From Azophilus sp964348115 (GTDB lineage: Bacteria; Pseudomonadota; Gammaproteobacteria; Pseudomonadales; Azotimanducaceae): 12,618 nucleotides of DNA. A program made the position numbers and the translations under genes. Positions 1 to 6,148 of the stretch are shown here, piece by piece; position 1 is the stretch's first letter; every line of letters begins with the position of its first letter. The notes beneath the pieces were generated by a model that saw only the letters and a list, made by a program, of their open reading frames with translations, was not told the DNA's origin and ran no database searches. Where the stretch lies: positions 1 through 12,618 of the forward strand of contig CAYGBY010000105.1 in the NCBI GenBank assembly GCA_964348115.1. The letters are read 5' to 3'.

Positions 1-241
1 TGTTGCCCCCCACACAACGAGCCGCAACACGGCCAGCGCGCCCTTTTGGCCCTCCCCAAGGGCACCCCGCGGCGCACGGACTGTGGAAATCCCGCCGCGC
101 TGCAAGTTGCCTTCGCATGGCCGCAACGCCATCTCCGCCCGCAAACAGCGGGACGCTGGGCGAACGCGACTTGTTCAGAGGTTCCCTAGGGGTCACGTCA
201 GCGCACGGGCTCCGGGATGAAAACGCCAAGGTGGGCGGGGA
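1..241. other. Non-coding stretch downstream of trmJ, no gene recognised
   Basis: No reading frame here resembles a protein family I know. A plus-strand open frame runs from position 3 into the trmJ antisense region, but its product is rich in Arg, Ser and Pro and looks like a frame shadow. The stretch holds a few short palindromes: GCCCTT at 40-45 against AAGGGC at 58-63, and CCCTAGGG at 184-191. There is also a sequence at about 171-187 that reads GGAACCTCTGAACAAGT on the minus strand. I see no tRNA or clear promoter. The left edge of the window cuts the region, so a gene further left may own part of it. Confidence 0.4.
220..237 (-). terminator. Weak candidate terminator after trmJ
   Basis: On the minus strand, just after the trmJ stop at 242-244, the sequence reads CGCC, a six-base loop, GGCG, then TTTT. 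The stem is only four base pairs and the T run is short, so this is a weak intrinsic terminator at best. Its position directly behind the trmJ stop codon is the main reason to list it. Confidence 0.25.
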
Positions 242-970
242 TCAGTCAGGCTGCCTAGGCCTGAACCCGTGCAGGTTGGTGACGATGCCCCGCAGCATCT
301 GCACCTCCGTTTGGTCTAGCTGCGCACGGGCGAACAGCCGGCGCAGGCGGGTGAGCGTTTGGCCGGGGTTGGCCAAATCCAGGAACTCGGTTTCCACCAG
401 CAGCGCCCGCAGGTGCTCGAGCAAGTGCTCCACCTCTGCGGCGGTGGCTGGGGGACGGTCCCAAACGGGTTCAGGACGTTCCGCCCCAAGCGCCAAACGC
501 AGTTCATAGGCCACCACCTGCACCGCCATCGCCAAGTTGAGCGAGGGGTAGGCTGCGGAGGCGGGAATTTGCAGCTGCAGGCTGCAGCGCTGCAGCTCCT
601 CGTTGCTGAGGCCGTCCGCCTCCCGGCCGAACAGCACCGCCACCTCGCCAGCTTGCGCTTCGGCCAGCAGTTTGGCGGCGGCCCCGCGGGGGTCATCCAC
701 GGGCCAGGGAATGCGCCTGGTGCGTCCGCTGGCGCCCACCACCCAATGGCAGCCGGCGATGGCTTCATCGAGGCTGGCGCACACCCGGCAGTTGTCCAGC
801 ACATCGGTGGCGGCGGCGGCGCGCCACTCGGCTTGGGGGTCTGGATAGCGCTTTGGGTTGACCAGCGCCAAGCGGCTTAGGCCCATGGTCTTCATGGCCC
901 GGGCGGCGGCGCCGATGTTGCCTGGGTGGCTGGTCTCCACCAGAACGATGCTGATGTTCTCAAGACTCAT
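242..970 (-). CDS. trmJ: tRNA (cytidine/uridine-2'-O-)-methyltransferase TrmJ
   Basis: TrmJ is a cytoplasmic SPOUT-family enzyme that uses S-adenosylmethionine to 2'-O-methylate position 32 (C or U) in the anticodon loop of several tRNAs, working as a dimer. The 242-residue product, close to the E. coli length, shows the family pattern. The N-terminal strand and helix IVLVETSHPGNIGAAARAMK (residues 8-27) contain the conserved Arg24. Then come LVNP (36-39), the FGRE loop (114-117) and the knot segment SLNLAMAVQV (143-152). The C-terminal helical tail has the LRRLFARA motif expected of proteobacterial TrmJ. The ATG at 968-970 aligns with the known N-terminus, though no strong Shine-Dalgarno sequence precedes it. 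The gene diverges from suhB, as in E. coli. Nothing appears missing or truncated. Confidence 0.95.
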   Translation of the reverse strand: MSLENISIVLVETSHPGNIGAAARAMKTMGLSRLALVNPKRYPDPQAEWRAAAATDVLDNCRVCASLDEAIAGCHWVVGASGRTRRIPWPVDDPRGAAAKLLAEAQAGEVAVLFGREADGLSNEELQRCSLQLQIPASAAYPSLNLAMAVQVVAYELRLALGAERPEPVWDRPPATAAEVEHLLEHLRALLVETEFLDLANPGQTLTRLRRLFARAQLDQTEVQMLRGIVTNLHGFRPRQPD

Positions 971-1064
971 GTTGAGGCCGGGCTTCTGACGCCATCCGTG
1001 ATGTCCTGTTAATTTCTGGCGGAACCGTCCCCAAGGATGACCGCCTTAGTCGCGGGCAATTGCC

Positions 1065-1070
1065 TATAAT
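1065..1070 (+). promoter_or_regulatory. Candidate -10 box (TATAAT)
   Basis: A perfect TATAAT lies on the plus strand, 328 bases before the suhB start. No good -35 hexamer is found 16-18 bases upstream, where the sequence is close to CGCCTT, and the upstream TG is one base too far for an extended -10. If it is the suhB promoter, the transcript has a leader of more than 300 bases. The surrounding AT-rich block is nearly symmetrical, so it could also serve the trmJ side. Confidence 0.35.
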
Positions 1071-1081
1071 ATGAGGGTTTG

Positions 1082-1259
1082 TGCAGCAAAATCCGTAAAA
1101 CTGTTGGCTTCCCTGACTGCATACATACGACAATCCCAGCTAGTTGGATTTGAAGGCGAAAAATGGCCATCAAGGAAGAGCTGAACACGCTATGCTGCTT
1201 GGATCGGCGACAGCGTTCCGACGTCTAGCGCCAGCGGCCTGTTTGCGGATTTTGCTGCA
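1082..1259. repeat. 14-bp perfect inverted repeat flanking 150 bp, MITE-like
   Basis: TGCAGCAAAATCCG at 1082-1095 is matched exactly, in reverse complement, by CGGATTTTGCTGCA at 1246-1259. Similarity extends outward imperfectly on both arms: ATAATATGAGGG on the left resembles the reverse complement of the bases just after 1259, which reads ATACTATGGG. The repeat therefore probably spans about 1065-1278. No transposase lies inside. It could be a small non-autonomous element or two facing copies of a regulatory sequence. The sequence shows the symmetry; the origin is inference. Confidence 0.55.
1163..1228 (+). CDS. Possible 21-residue leader peptide before suhB
   Basis: ATG at 1163 opens a 21-codon frame (MAIKEELNTLCCLDRRQRSDV) ending at TAG 1226-1228. 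A GAAGGCG sequence at 1152-1158 sits at ribosome-site distance from the start. The frame lies inside the inverted-repeat element and 169 bases before suhB. I recognise no homologue and no attenuator-type codon run. It may be chance; it is listed because the start signal is better than average for this spacer. Confidence 0.15.
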   Translation: MAIKEELNTLCCLDRRQRSDV

Positions 1260-1306
1260 TAATTCCCATAGTATGCCCGCATTCACTGACCCACACTTGT
1301 TTCCCC

Positions 1307-1351
1307 CCGACGGTTTCCTTCTGGTGGTTACCGCGAAGACCGACGGTTTCC
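1307..1351 (+). repeat. 12-bp direct repeat upstream of suhB
   Basis: CCGACGGTTTCC occurs at 1307-1318 and again at 1340-1351, exactly 33 bases apart, which is about three helical turns. Both copies lie 47-91 bases before the suhB start codon. The spacing would place two bound proteins on the same face of the DNA, which suits an operator. It could equally be a small local duplication. Confidence 0.45.
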
Positions 1352-1397
1352 GTTAGGACTAGCCGGCCGGGCGCTGGCCTGGAGCGCTGCAAACTCG

Positions 1398-2192
1398 ATG
1401 CATGGAATGGCCAACATGGCGTTGCGGGCCGCCCGCCGCGCCGCCCAGCTTCTGCTGCGCGGCATGGACCGTCTGGAGACCTTGGCGGTGGAGGAAAAAG
1501 CCCCCAACGATTTCGTCTCCAACATGGACCTTGAAGCGGAAAGCGTCATCGTGGATGCATTGCGCAAAACCTACCCGGACCATGCCTTCCTGGCGGAGGA
1601 GGGCAGCGGCGAGGCGGCGGAAGGCGAAGCGGAATACACTTGGATCATCGACCCGCTGGACGGCACCCTGAACTACCTGCAGGGCATCCCCCACTTCGCC
1701 ATCTCCATCGCCGTCAGGCGCAGCGGACGCATTGAACATGGCGTGATCGTCGATCCGGTGCGCAATGAGGAGTGGGTGGCCAGCCGCGGCGCCGGCGCCC
1801 AATTGAACGGCAAGCGCATCCGGGTGAGCACAACCCAACGCCTGAGCGAAGCGGTCATCGCCACTGGGCTGCCCCCCGGGGCCAAAGACCGCGTCAAGCT
1901 TTACGGCGAAGCCCTGGGCGCCCTGACCGCAGAGTGCCGCAGCGTGCGCCGCCAAGGCTCCGCGGCCCTGGACCTTGCCTATGTGGCCAGCGGGCGCTTG
2001 GACAGTTTTTGGGAAATGGGCCTGAAGCCTTGGGACATCGCCGCCGGCGCCCTCATCGTCAAGGAGGCCGGCGGCTTTGTGGGGGATATGGAGGGCGGCG
2101 ACCGCCACTTGGAAACGGGAGACATCGTGGCCGGCGCCCCCAAGTGCTTTCGGCTGCTGGTGGCCAGGCTGCGGCGGCTGGGCTGCGACTAG
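1398..2192 (+). CDS. suhB: Inositol-1-monophosphatase SuhB
   Basis: SuhB belongs to the Mg-dependent, lithium-sensitive phosphatase family that hydrolyses inositol monophosphate. In E. coli it also acts as a Nus-complex factor in ribosomal RNA antitermination. The 264-residue product has the family metal-binding motifs: the EEGS segment (67-70), WIIDPLDGT (82-90) with Asp85 and Asp88, and PWDIAAGALIVKEAGG (211-226) with Asp213. NDFVSNMD (37-44) and GSAALDLAYVASGR (187-200) also match E. coli closely. The ATG at 1398 gives MHGMANMALRAAR, which aligns with E. coli MHPMLNIAVRAAR, so this start is preferred over the ATGs three and six codons later. GGAG at 1381-1384 is a distant ribosome site. 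The gene is transcribed away from trmJ and towards secF. Confidence 0.95.
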   Translation: MHGMANMALRAARRAAQLLLRGMDRLETLAVEEKAPNDFVSNMDLEAESVIVDALRKTYPDHAFLAEEGSGEAAEGEAEYTWIIDPLDGTLNYLQGIPHFAISIAVRRSGRIEHGVIVDPVRNEEWVASRGAGAQLNGKRIRVSTTQRLSEAVIATGLPPGAKDRVKLYGEALGALTAECRSVRRQGSAALDLAYVASGRLDSFWEMGLKPWDIAAGALIVKEAGGFVGDMEGGDRHLETGDIVAGAPKCFRLLVARLRRLGCD

Positions 2193-2389
2193 CGCCCGCG
2201 CCCAGCGCGATTGCAGGCGCGAGAGCCTATCCACACCACCTGTATCGCACATCCAGCGTGGGCAAACCCTGTCCAGCACTCCGCATCATGGTTCGCCGTA
2301 TGTCAAAATTGGGTAGACCGTCGTCCTGCAGGCAACCGTGGAGAGTAAAAGCCGCGGTCTCCCGCGCTCGGTGATCGCGACCGGGCCGG

Positions 2390-2548
2390 CTACGTCGTGC
2401 CGTTATATCGAGGGCGCCGCCGGTCCACCTCCCGCAGCAGAACCGCACCGCCGTCGGAGGTCAACCGTCCGCCGTCGAAACGGCCCATCAGGTCGCGGCG
2501 TCCGAAGGGGTGAAATCGAAGTTGAGTGGGAGCACACTCCGTGGTCAT
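2390..2548 (-). pseudogene. IS1380-family transposase, 5' remnant
   Basis: Reading the minus strand from ATG at 2546-2548 gives a 52-residue frame ending at TAG 2390-2392. Residues 1-44 begin MTTECAPTQLRFHPF and go on through GRFDGGRLTSDGGAVLLREVDRR, the characteristic N-terminus of IS1380-family DDE transposases. After about residue 45 the resemblance stops, whereas a complete transposase is over 400 residues, so almost the whole gene is missing. A good ribosome site (AAGGAGATGCC) still precedes the start, on the bases at 2549-2559. I did not find the other end of the element or a second fragment, so the deletion breakpoint near 2411 is inferred from loss of similarity. Confidence 0.72.
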
Positions 2549-2568
2549 GGCATCTCCTTGTTAGCTAG

Positions 2569-2594
2569 ATGTAAGCTATTGATTCAACTTACAT
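2569..2594. promoter_or_regulatory. Perfect 7-bp palindrome upstream of the transposase remnant
   Basis: ATGTAAG at 2569-2575 faces CTTACAT at 2588-2594 across a 12-base AT-rich spacer. It sits 21 bases before the transposase start codon, where the element's own promoter or its terminal inverted repeat would lie. It may be part of the old left end of the insertion sequence. The role is inference. Confidence 0.3.
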
Positions 2595-2714
2595 TATCCG
2601 GCAAATCGAGAGTCCATACCACTTTTTGGCGAGATATCCAGGCTAGCTGGCGCCATGCCCAAGCGTCGCCGGCACCCCTGCAAACTTGGCTTGGGAAAGC
2701 CGTTTCAAGCTGGC

Positions 2715-3635
2715 TTACGGATAGGATTCCTTGGCGTTCTCCTTTTCTGGGACGATGAGGTCCTCTCGGGAAATCTTCATCCACATCAGGATGTTGGCGG
2801 CGACGTAGATGGACGAGTAGGTGCCGACCACCACGCCTAGGGTCAGGGCGGCGGCGAAGCCGCGGATGCCCTCGCCGCCGGCGATGAGCAGGGCCAGCAA
2901 CACTAGCAGGGTGGTAAGTGAAGTGACTAAGGTGCGGCCTAGGGTCTGGTTCAGGGAGCGGTTGATGAGGTCGACGGGCGCACCTTTGCGCACCGTGCGG
3001 AAGTTCTCCCGGATGCGGTCGGACACCACGATGGTGTCATTCAGGGAGTAGCCCACCACCGCCAGCAAGGCCGCCACAACGGCTAGATCGAAGGTCCATT
3101 GCGCCAAGGAGAAGATGCCCAGCACCAGGATGACGTCATGGGCCAGGGCGGTGACGGCGCCCACTGAGAACTGTTTGGTGAAGCGGAACAGGATGTAGAG
3201 CATCACCACGGCCAAGGCCGTGAGGATGGCGAGGCCGGCGCTTTCCGCAAGCTCCTCCCCAACCACCGGGCCCACGAAATTGGACTGGCGCATCAGCGCG
3301 CCTGGGCTGTGTTGCTGGATGGTGGTGAGTACGGCGTTGCCAAGGCCGGCCGGGTCGCCCTGGCCTTGCGGCGGCATGCGCACCAGAACGTCCCGGTCCG
3401 AGCCGAAGTGCTGCACCAAGCCATCGACGAAGCCCGCCTCCTCCAGCTGCGCCCGCAGCTGCCCCGGATCCACAGGTTCGGGGAAGCCCACCTCCACCAA
3501 GGTGCCGCCAGTGAAGTCCAAGCCGAAGTTAAGTCCATTCAGCGTCAAGGACGCTAAGGAAACCACTACCAAGACGATGGAGCACAGGCCAGCCACGCGC
3601 CGCTTGGCCATGAAATCGAACGTCGGCAGCCTCAT
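2715..3635 (-). CDS. secF: Protein translocase subunit SecF
   Basis: SecF is an inner-membrane partner of SecD; the pair uses the proton gradient to help pull preproteins out of the SecYEG channel. From the ATG at 3633-3635 the product is 306 residues, near the E. coli size of about 320. It has a first membrane segment (about 15-34), NFGLDFTGGTLVEVGF (36-51), a periplasmic domain with VLVRMPP, then five membrane segments carrying ALAHDVI (163-169) and GYSLNDTIVVSDRIREN (195-211), all family hallmarks. The reading frame stays open a further 79 codons upstream to a TTG at 3872, but that part is repeat-derived and unlike any SecF, so the shorter start is chosen. A GGGGG run 8 bases upstream is the only ribosome-site candidate. 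The ATG overlaps the stop of an 87-codon spacer frame as ATGA. Confidence 0.93.
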   Translation of the reverse strand: MRLPTFDFMAKRRVAGLCSIVLVVVSLASLTLNGLNFGLDFTGGTLVEVGFPEPVDPGQLRAQLEEAGFVDGLVQHFGSDRDVLVRMPPQGQGDPAGLGNAVLTTIQQHSPGALMRQSNFVGPVVGEELAESAGLAILTALAVVMLYILFRFTKQFSVGAVTALAHDVILVLGIFSLAQWTFDLAVVAALLAVVGYSLNDTIVVSDRIRENFRTVRKGAPVDLINRSLNQTLGRTLVTSLTTLLVLLALLIAGGEGIRGFAAALTLGVVVGTYSSIYVAANILMWMKISREDLIVPEKENAKESYP

Positions 3636-3895
3636 GCGCAGGCCCCCGGATGCCCGAGCCAAGCCGTAAGGGGCGCAGTCCGCGACCGATTTGGCCGGCG
3701 GGTGTGGGTTGGGTTGGTGTTTGGGGTGGGCCAAGCCGGACGGGGTGCAGTCCGTGACCGACTTGGCCTGCATATGGCGCCAAGGAACGGGATGGTCGCG
3801 CTGCGTTTCGCGGCCGGGCGTGCGCCTGCGACTGCAGGCTGGGCGCCTCCGCCAATGCGCTTTTCCGCGCAACCAAGGCGGAACGAATTGTTCAT
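3632..3895 (-). CDS. Spacer open frame between secD and secF, doubtful gene
   Basis: An 87-codon frame fills the secD-secF gap exactly. Its ATG (3893-3895) overlaps the secD stop as ATGA, and its TGA (3632-3634) overlaps the secF ATG as ATGA. The predicted product starts MNNSFRLGCAEKRIGGG and is rich in Arg, Pro, Ala and Thr. It contains two similar segments, RPSRSRTAPRPAW and RPNRSRTAPLTAW, encoded by the two 39-bp repeats. I recognise no domain, signal peptide or membrane segment. The composition looks like non-coding repeat DNA read by chance. The double ATGA arrangement would nevertheless let ribosomes pass from secD to secF, so the frame may be kept for coupling rather than for its product. 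Confidence 0.3.
   Translation of the reverse strand: MNNSFRLGCAEKRIGGGAQPAVAGARPAAKRSATIPFLGAICRPSRSRTAPRPAWPTPNTNPTHTRRPNRSRTAPLTAWLGHPGACA
3658..3768. repeat. Two 39-bp imperfect direct repeats with self-complementary ends
   Basis: Units at 3658-3696 and 3730-3768 match at 34 of 39 positions and are offset by 72 bases. Each begins GCCAAG and ends with TTGGCC, so the ends can pair. The second unit has a 7-bp stem (GGCCAAG with CTTGGCC) and an internal GGAC/GTCC-type pairing around a GGGGTGCA loop. A GT-rich linker lies between the units. This is the form of REP-like intergenic repeats. Located within an operon transcript, the units could fold in the mRNA. No other copy is evident in this window. 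Confidence 0.65.
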
Positions 3896-5787
3896 ATCTT
3901 CAACGTCTCCAGCTTGCGCCCGCCGTACATCAGGTTGACCAGGGAGCGGGTGCCCATGACGGCGGTGAACACGGACGTGACAATGCCCACAGCCAGCGTC
4001 ACGGCAAACCCCTTCACTGGGCCGCTGCCGATGGAAAACAGGATAATGGCCACGAAGAAGGTGGTGATGTTGGCGTCCAGAATGGTCAGCAGGGCGCGGT
4101 CGAACCCGGCCTGAATGGCCTGCTGCGGCGGCCGTTCCTTCAACTCCTCGCGGATGCGGGAGAAGATAAGCACATTGGCGTCCACCGCCATGCCCACCGT
4201 CAGCACGATGCCGGCGATGCCCGGCAGGGTCAGGGTGGCGCCCAGGATGGACATCACCGCCACCAGCAGCATGAGGTTGGCGGTGAGCGCCATGTTGGCG
4301 GCCAAGCCGAACAGGCGGTAGTGGAACAGCATGAAGATCATCACCAGGATGAAGCCCGCCAGCACGGAAAGCCGCCCGCGCTCGATGTTCTCCTCGCCAA
4401 GGCTGGCGCCAACGGTGCGCTCCTCCACGATGTACATGGGCGCGGCTAGGGCCCCCGCGCGCAGCAGCAGGGCCAAGTCCCGGGCCTCGCCCAGCTCCAG
4501 CCCGGTGATGCGGAAGTTGTAGCCCAGGGCGGACTGGATGGTGGCTACGCTGATTAGGCGGCGCTCCTCCTCGGTGTAGCGCTCCACCACTTCCTCCCCA
4601 TCCACCGTGACCATGCGCTGCCGGGGCTTTTGCTCAATGAAGATGATGGCCATGGAGCGGCCCACGTTGTCTCGGGTGGCGTCGTTCATGCGCTGGCCGC
4701 CGTCGCTGTCCAAGCCGATGCTCACTTGGGGTTGGCCAGTCTCCGGATCATAGTCCTGGTTGGCGGAAATCACCTGATCGCCGGTGACGATATTGCGGCG
4801 CAGCAGGGTGGTGGGGGCGCCTTGGTAGGAATGGACCTCCGTGCGCGCGCTGCGGTCGCCGGGCATGGCCACCAGCCGGAACTCCAGGTTGGCGAATTTG
4901 TTGATGATGCGCTTGGCTTCGGCGCTGTCCTGGATGCCGGGCAGGTCCAGCACGATGCGTTCGCGTCCTAAGCGCTGCACCAAGGGTTCGGAGACGCCCA
5001 GTTCGTTCACCCGGTTGCGCAGGCTTTGCAGGTTTTGCGAAATGGCCGAGTCCTCCAGTTGGCGCAGTTGCTCATCCACCATCTGGAACTGCAGGGACGG
5101 GTTCCCGCCTTCGTCCACATCGGCAAGCTCGAACCCCTCGAACTGGTCGGCCAGCAGTTCAGCCGCTGCATCGCGGGCGGCGGCGGTGCGGAACGGAATG
5201 AGCAGCCGGGTGCCGTCCACCCACTCCCGGCCCACATAGCGGATGCGGGCGTCCACCAAGGCGTCCCGAGCGGTCTCCTGCATGGCGGCCATGCGGTCGC
5301 CGATGAACTTTTCCATGTCCACCTGCAGCAGCAGATGCACGCCGCCGGACAGATCCAGCCCCAGGGACATGGGCGCCGCGCCCAGGTCCTGCAGCCAGTG
5401 CGGCGTGGTGGGCAGCCGGGTGAGGGCGACGATGTAGTAGTCGGGCAGGCTGGCCAGAGCCTCCATGACCAGTTCCCGCCCGCGCAGTTGATGCTCGTCG
5501 TCGCCGAGGCGCAGGAAGACGGATCCATCGGAGACTTCTCCGTCCAGCACCGGGATGCCGGCCGCCGCTAAGGCCCCTTGGGCGCGTTCCAGCAAGGCCT
5601 GCTCCACGGGACGGTCAGGATCCTCCGGCTTGATCTGCAGGGCCGGGTCCGGCTGGAAGGCGTTGGGAGCGGCGTACAGCGCCCCTAGCGTCACCACCGC
5701 CAGCACAAATAGGTAGCGCCAGAGGGAGGAGGTGTTGGGCGCCCGTTGCTTGGCTTGGGGCAGCCCCAGAAGGTTGGCGGCGAACAC
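3892..5787 (-). CDS. secD: Protein translocase subunit SecD
   Basis: SecD is the large inner-membrane subunit of the SecDF complex; its periplasmic P1 domain moves to help export proteins through SecYEG at the cost of the proton gradient. The 631-residue product (E. coli 615) has a first membrane segment (about 23-41), LGLDLSGGVH (142-151), the P1 region with RNRVNELGVSEPLVQR and RIVLDLPGIQD, FRITGLELGEARDLALLLRAGAL, then the C-terminal membrane bundle with GIAGIVLTVGMAVDANVLIFSRIREEL and FDRALLTILDANITT, all conserved. The start is a GTG at 5785-5787, seven bases after the yajC stop, with no visible ribosome site. Translation probably depends on coupling to yajC, and no downstream ATG or GTG precedes the first membrane segment. 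The stop overlaps an ATG as ATGA. Confidence 0.95.
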   Translation of the reverse strand: MFAANLLGLPQAKQRAPNTSSLWRYLFVLAVVTLGALYAAPNAFQPDPALQIKPEDPDRPVEQALLERAQGALAAAGIPVLDGEVSDGSVFLRLGDDEHQLRGRELVMEALASLPDYYIVALTRLPTTPHWLQDLGAAPMSLGLDLSGGVHLLLQVDMEKFIGDRMAAMQETARDALVDARIRYVGREWVDGTRLLIPFRTAAARDAAAELLADQFEGFELADVDEGGNPSLQFQMVDEQLRQLEDSAISQNLQSLRNRVNELGVSEPLVQRLGRERIVLDLPGIQDSAEAKRIINKFANLEFRLVAMPGDRSARTEVHSYQGAPTTLLRRNIVTGDQVISANQDYDPETGQPQVSIGLDSDGGQRMNDATRDNVGRSMAIIFIEQKPRQRMVTVDGEEVVERYTEEERRLISVATIQSALGYNFRITGLELGEARDLALLLRAGALAAPMYIVEERTVGASLGEENIERGRLSVLAGFILVMIFMLFHYRLFGLAANMALTANLMLLVAVMSILGATLTLPGIAGIVLTVGMAVDANVLIFSRIREELKERPPQQAIQAGFDRALLTILDANITTFFVAIILFSIGSGPVKGFAVTLAVGIVTSVFTAVMGTRSLVNLMYGGRKLETLKI

Positions 5788-5794
5788 GGGAGAG

Positions 5795-6148
5795 CTAGGG
5801 TTTGGCGCGCGAATCGTCCAAGGATTTGATGGTGCCCTTGGGCAGGGTGGCGCTGACTGCGCTCTTCTGCACCCGCAACTCCATATTGGCCGCCACCTTC
5901 ACTTTGATGAAGTCGTCCTCCACCTTGGTGACCTGCCCGGTGACGCCGCCGGCGGTGATCACCTCATCGCCCTTGGACAGCCCGGCCACCAAGGCCTGGT
6001 GCTCCTTGCGCCGCTTGCTTTGCGGACGGATGAGCAGAAAGTAGAAGATGAGGACAAAGCCCCCCAAAAACAATATGTTGATGAGGCCGCTGCCACCACC
6101 GGCGCCGCCCGCTTCAGCCGCGTGGGCCGTCGTCGCAAACAGGTTCAT
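5795..6148 (-). CDS. yajC: Sec translocon accessory protein YajC
   Basis: YajC is a small single-pass inner-membrane protein that co-purifies with SecD and SecF in the SecYEG-SecDF-YajC holotranslocon. The 117-residue product has a short N-terminal stretch, a glycine-rich linker, one membrane helix (about 22-40, NILFLGGFVLIFYFLLI), the conserved RPQSKRRKEH (41-50) directly after it, and a soluble domain with GDEVITAGGVTGQV. Length and motifs match the family. The ATG (6146-6148) overlaps the tgt stop as ATGA, with GGAG about ten bases upstream. The gene lies between tgt and secD, the usual order in gammaproteobacteria. Confidence 0.95.
   Translation of the reverse strand: MNLFATTAHAAEAGGAGGGSGLINILFLGGFVLIFYFLLIRPQSKRRKEHQALVAGLSKGDEVITAGGVTGQVTKVEDDFIKVKVAANMELRVQKSAVSATLPKGTIKSLDDSRAKP

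Larger units (their letters stand above)
971..1397. other. trmJ-suhB divergent spacer
   Basis: This 427-base spacer must hold the promoters for trmJ and suhB, and it is long for a divergent promoter region. It contains a TATAAT box at 1065-1070, a perfect 14-bp inverted repeat (1082-1095 and 1246-1259), a 22-codon reading frame with a possible ribosome site (1163-1228), and a 12-bp direct repeat (1307-1318 and 1340-1351) close to the suhB start. I looked for a boxA-like Nus site, because E. coli suhB is known to be controlled through its leader by Nus factors, and did not see one. Confidence 0.6.
2193..2714. other. Convergent suhB-secF spacer with IS remnant
   Basis: This 522-base gap lies between the 3' ends of suhB and secF. 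Its only recognisable content is the transposase remnant at 2390-2548 and a palindrome at 2569-2594. Positions 2193-2389 and 2595-2714 show no gene. No hairpin with a T run was found behind either flanking gene. A very short stem behind the secF stop (AAGCC and GGCTT, 2697-2701 and 2712-2716) is too weak to call a terminator. Confidence 0.5.

Noticed and set aside
171..187. Sequence reading GGAACCTCTGAACAAGT on the minus strand, reminiscent of an insertion-sequence end
   Set aside because: No matching second end and no transposase remnant lie nearby. The resemblance rests on memory only.
3..509. Plus-strand open frame of 168 codons at the left edge
   Set aside because: It runs into trmJ on the opposite strand, and its Arg/Ser/Pro-rich product matches no family. 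It is a high-GC shadow frame.
1359..2279. 306-codon minus-strand frame opposite suhB
   Set aside because: It is a shadow of suhB with no family features.
2715..3872. SecF with a 79-residue N-terminal extension
   Set aside because: The extension is encoded by the 39-bp repeats and linker, starts with TTG, and has no counterpart in SecF; the ATG at 3635 matches the family start.
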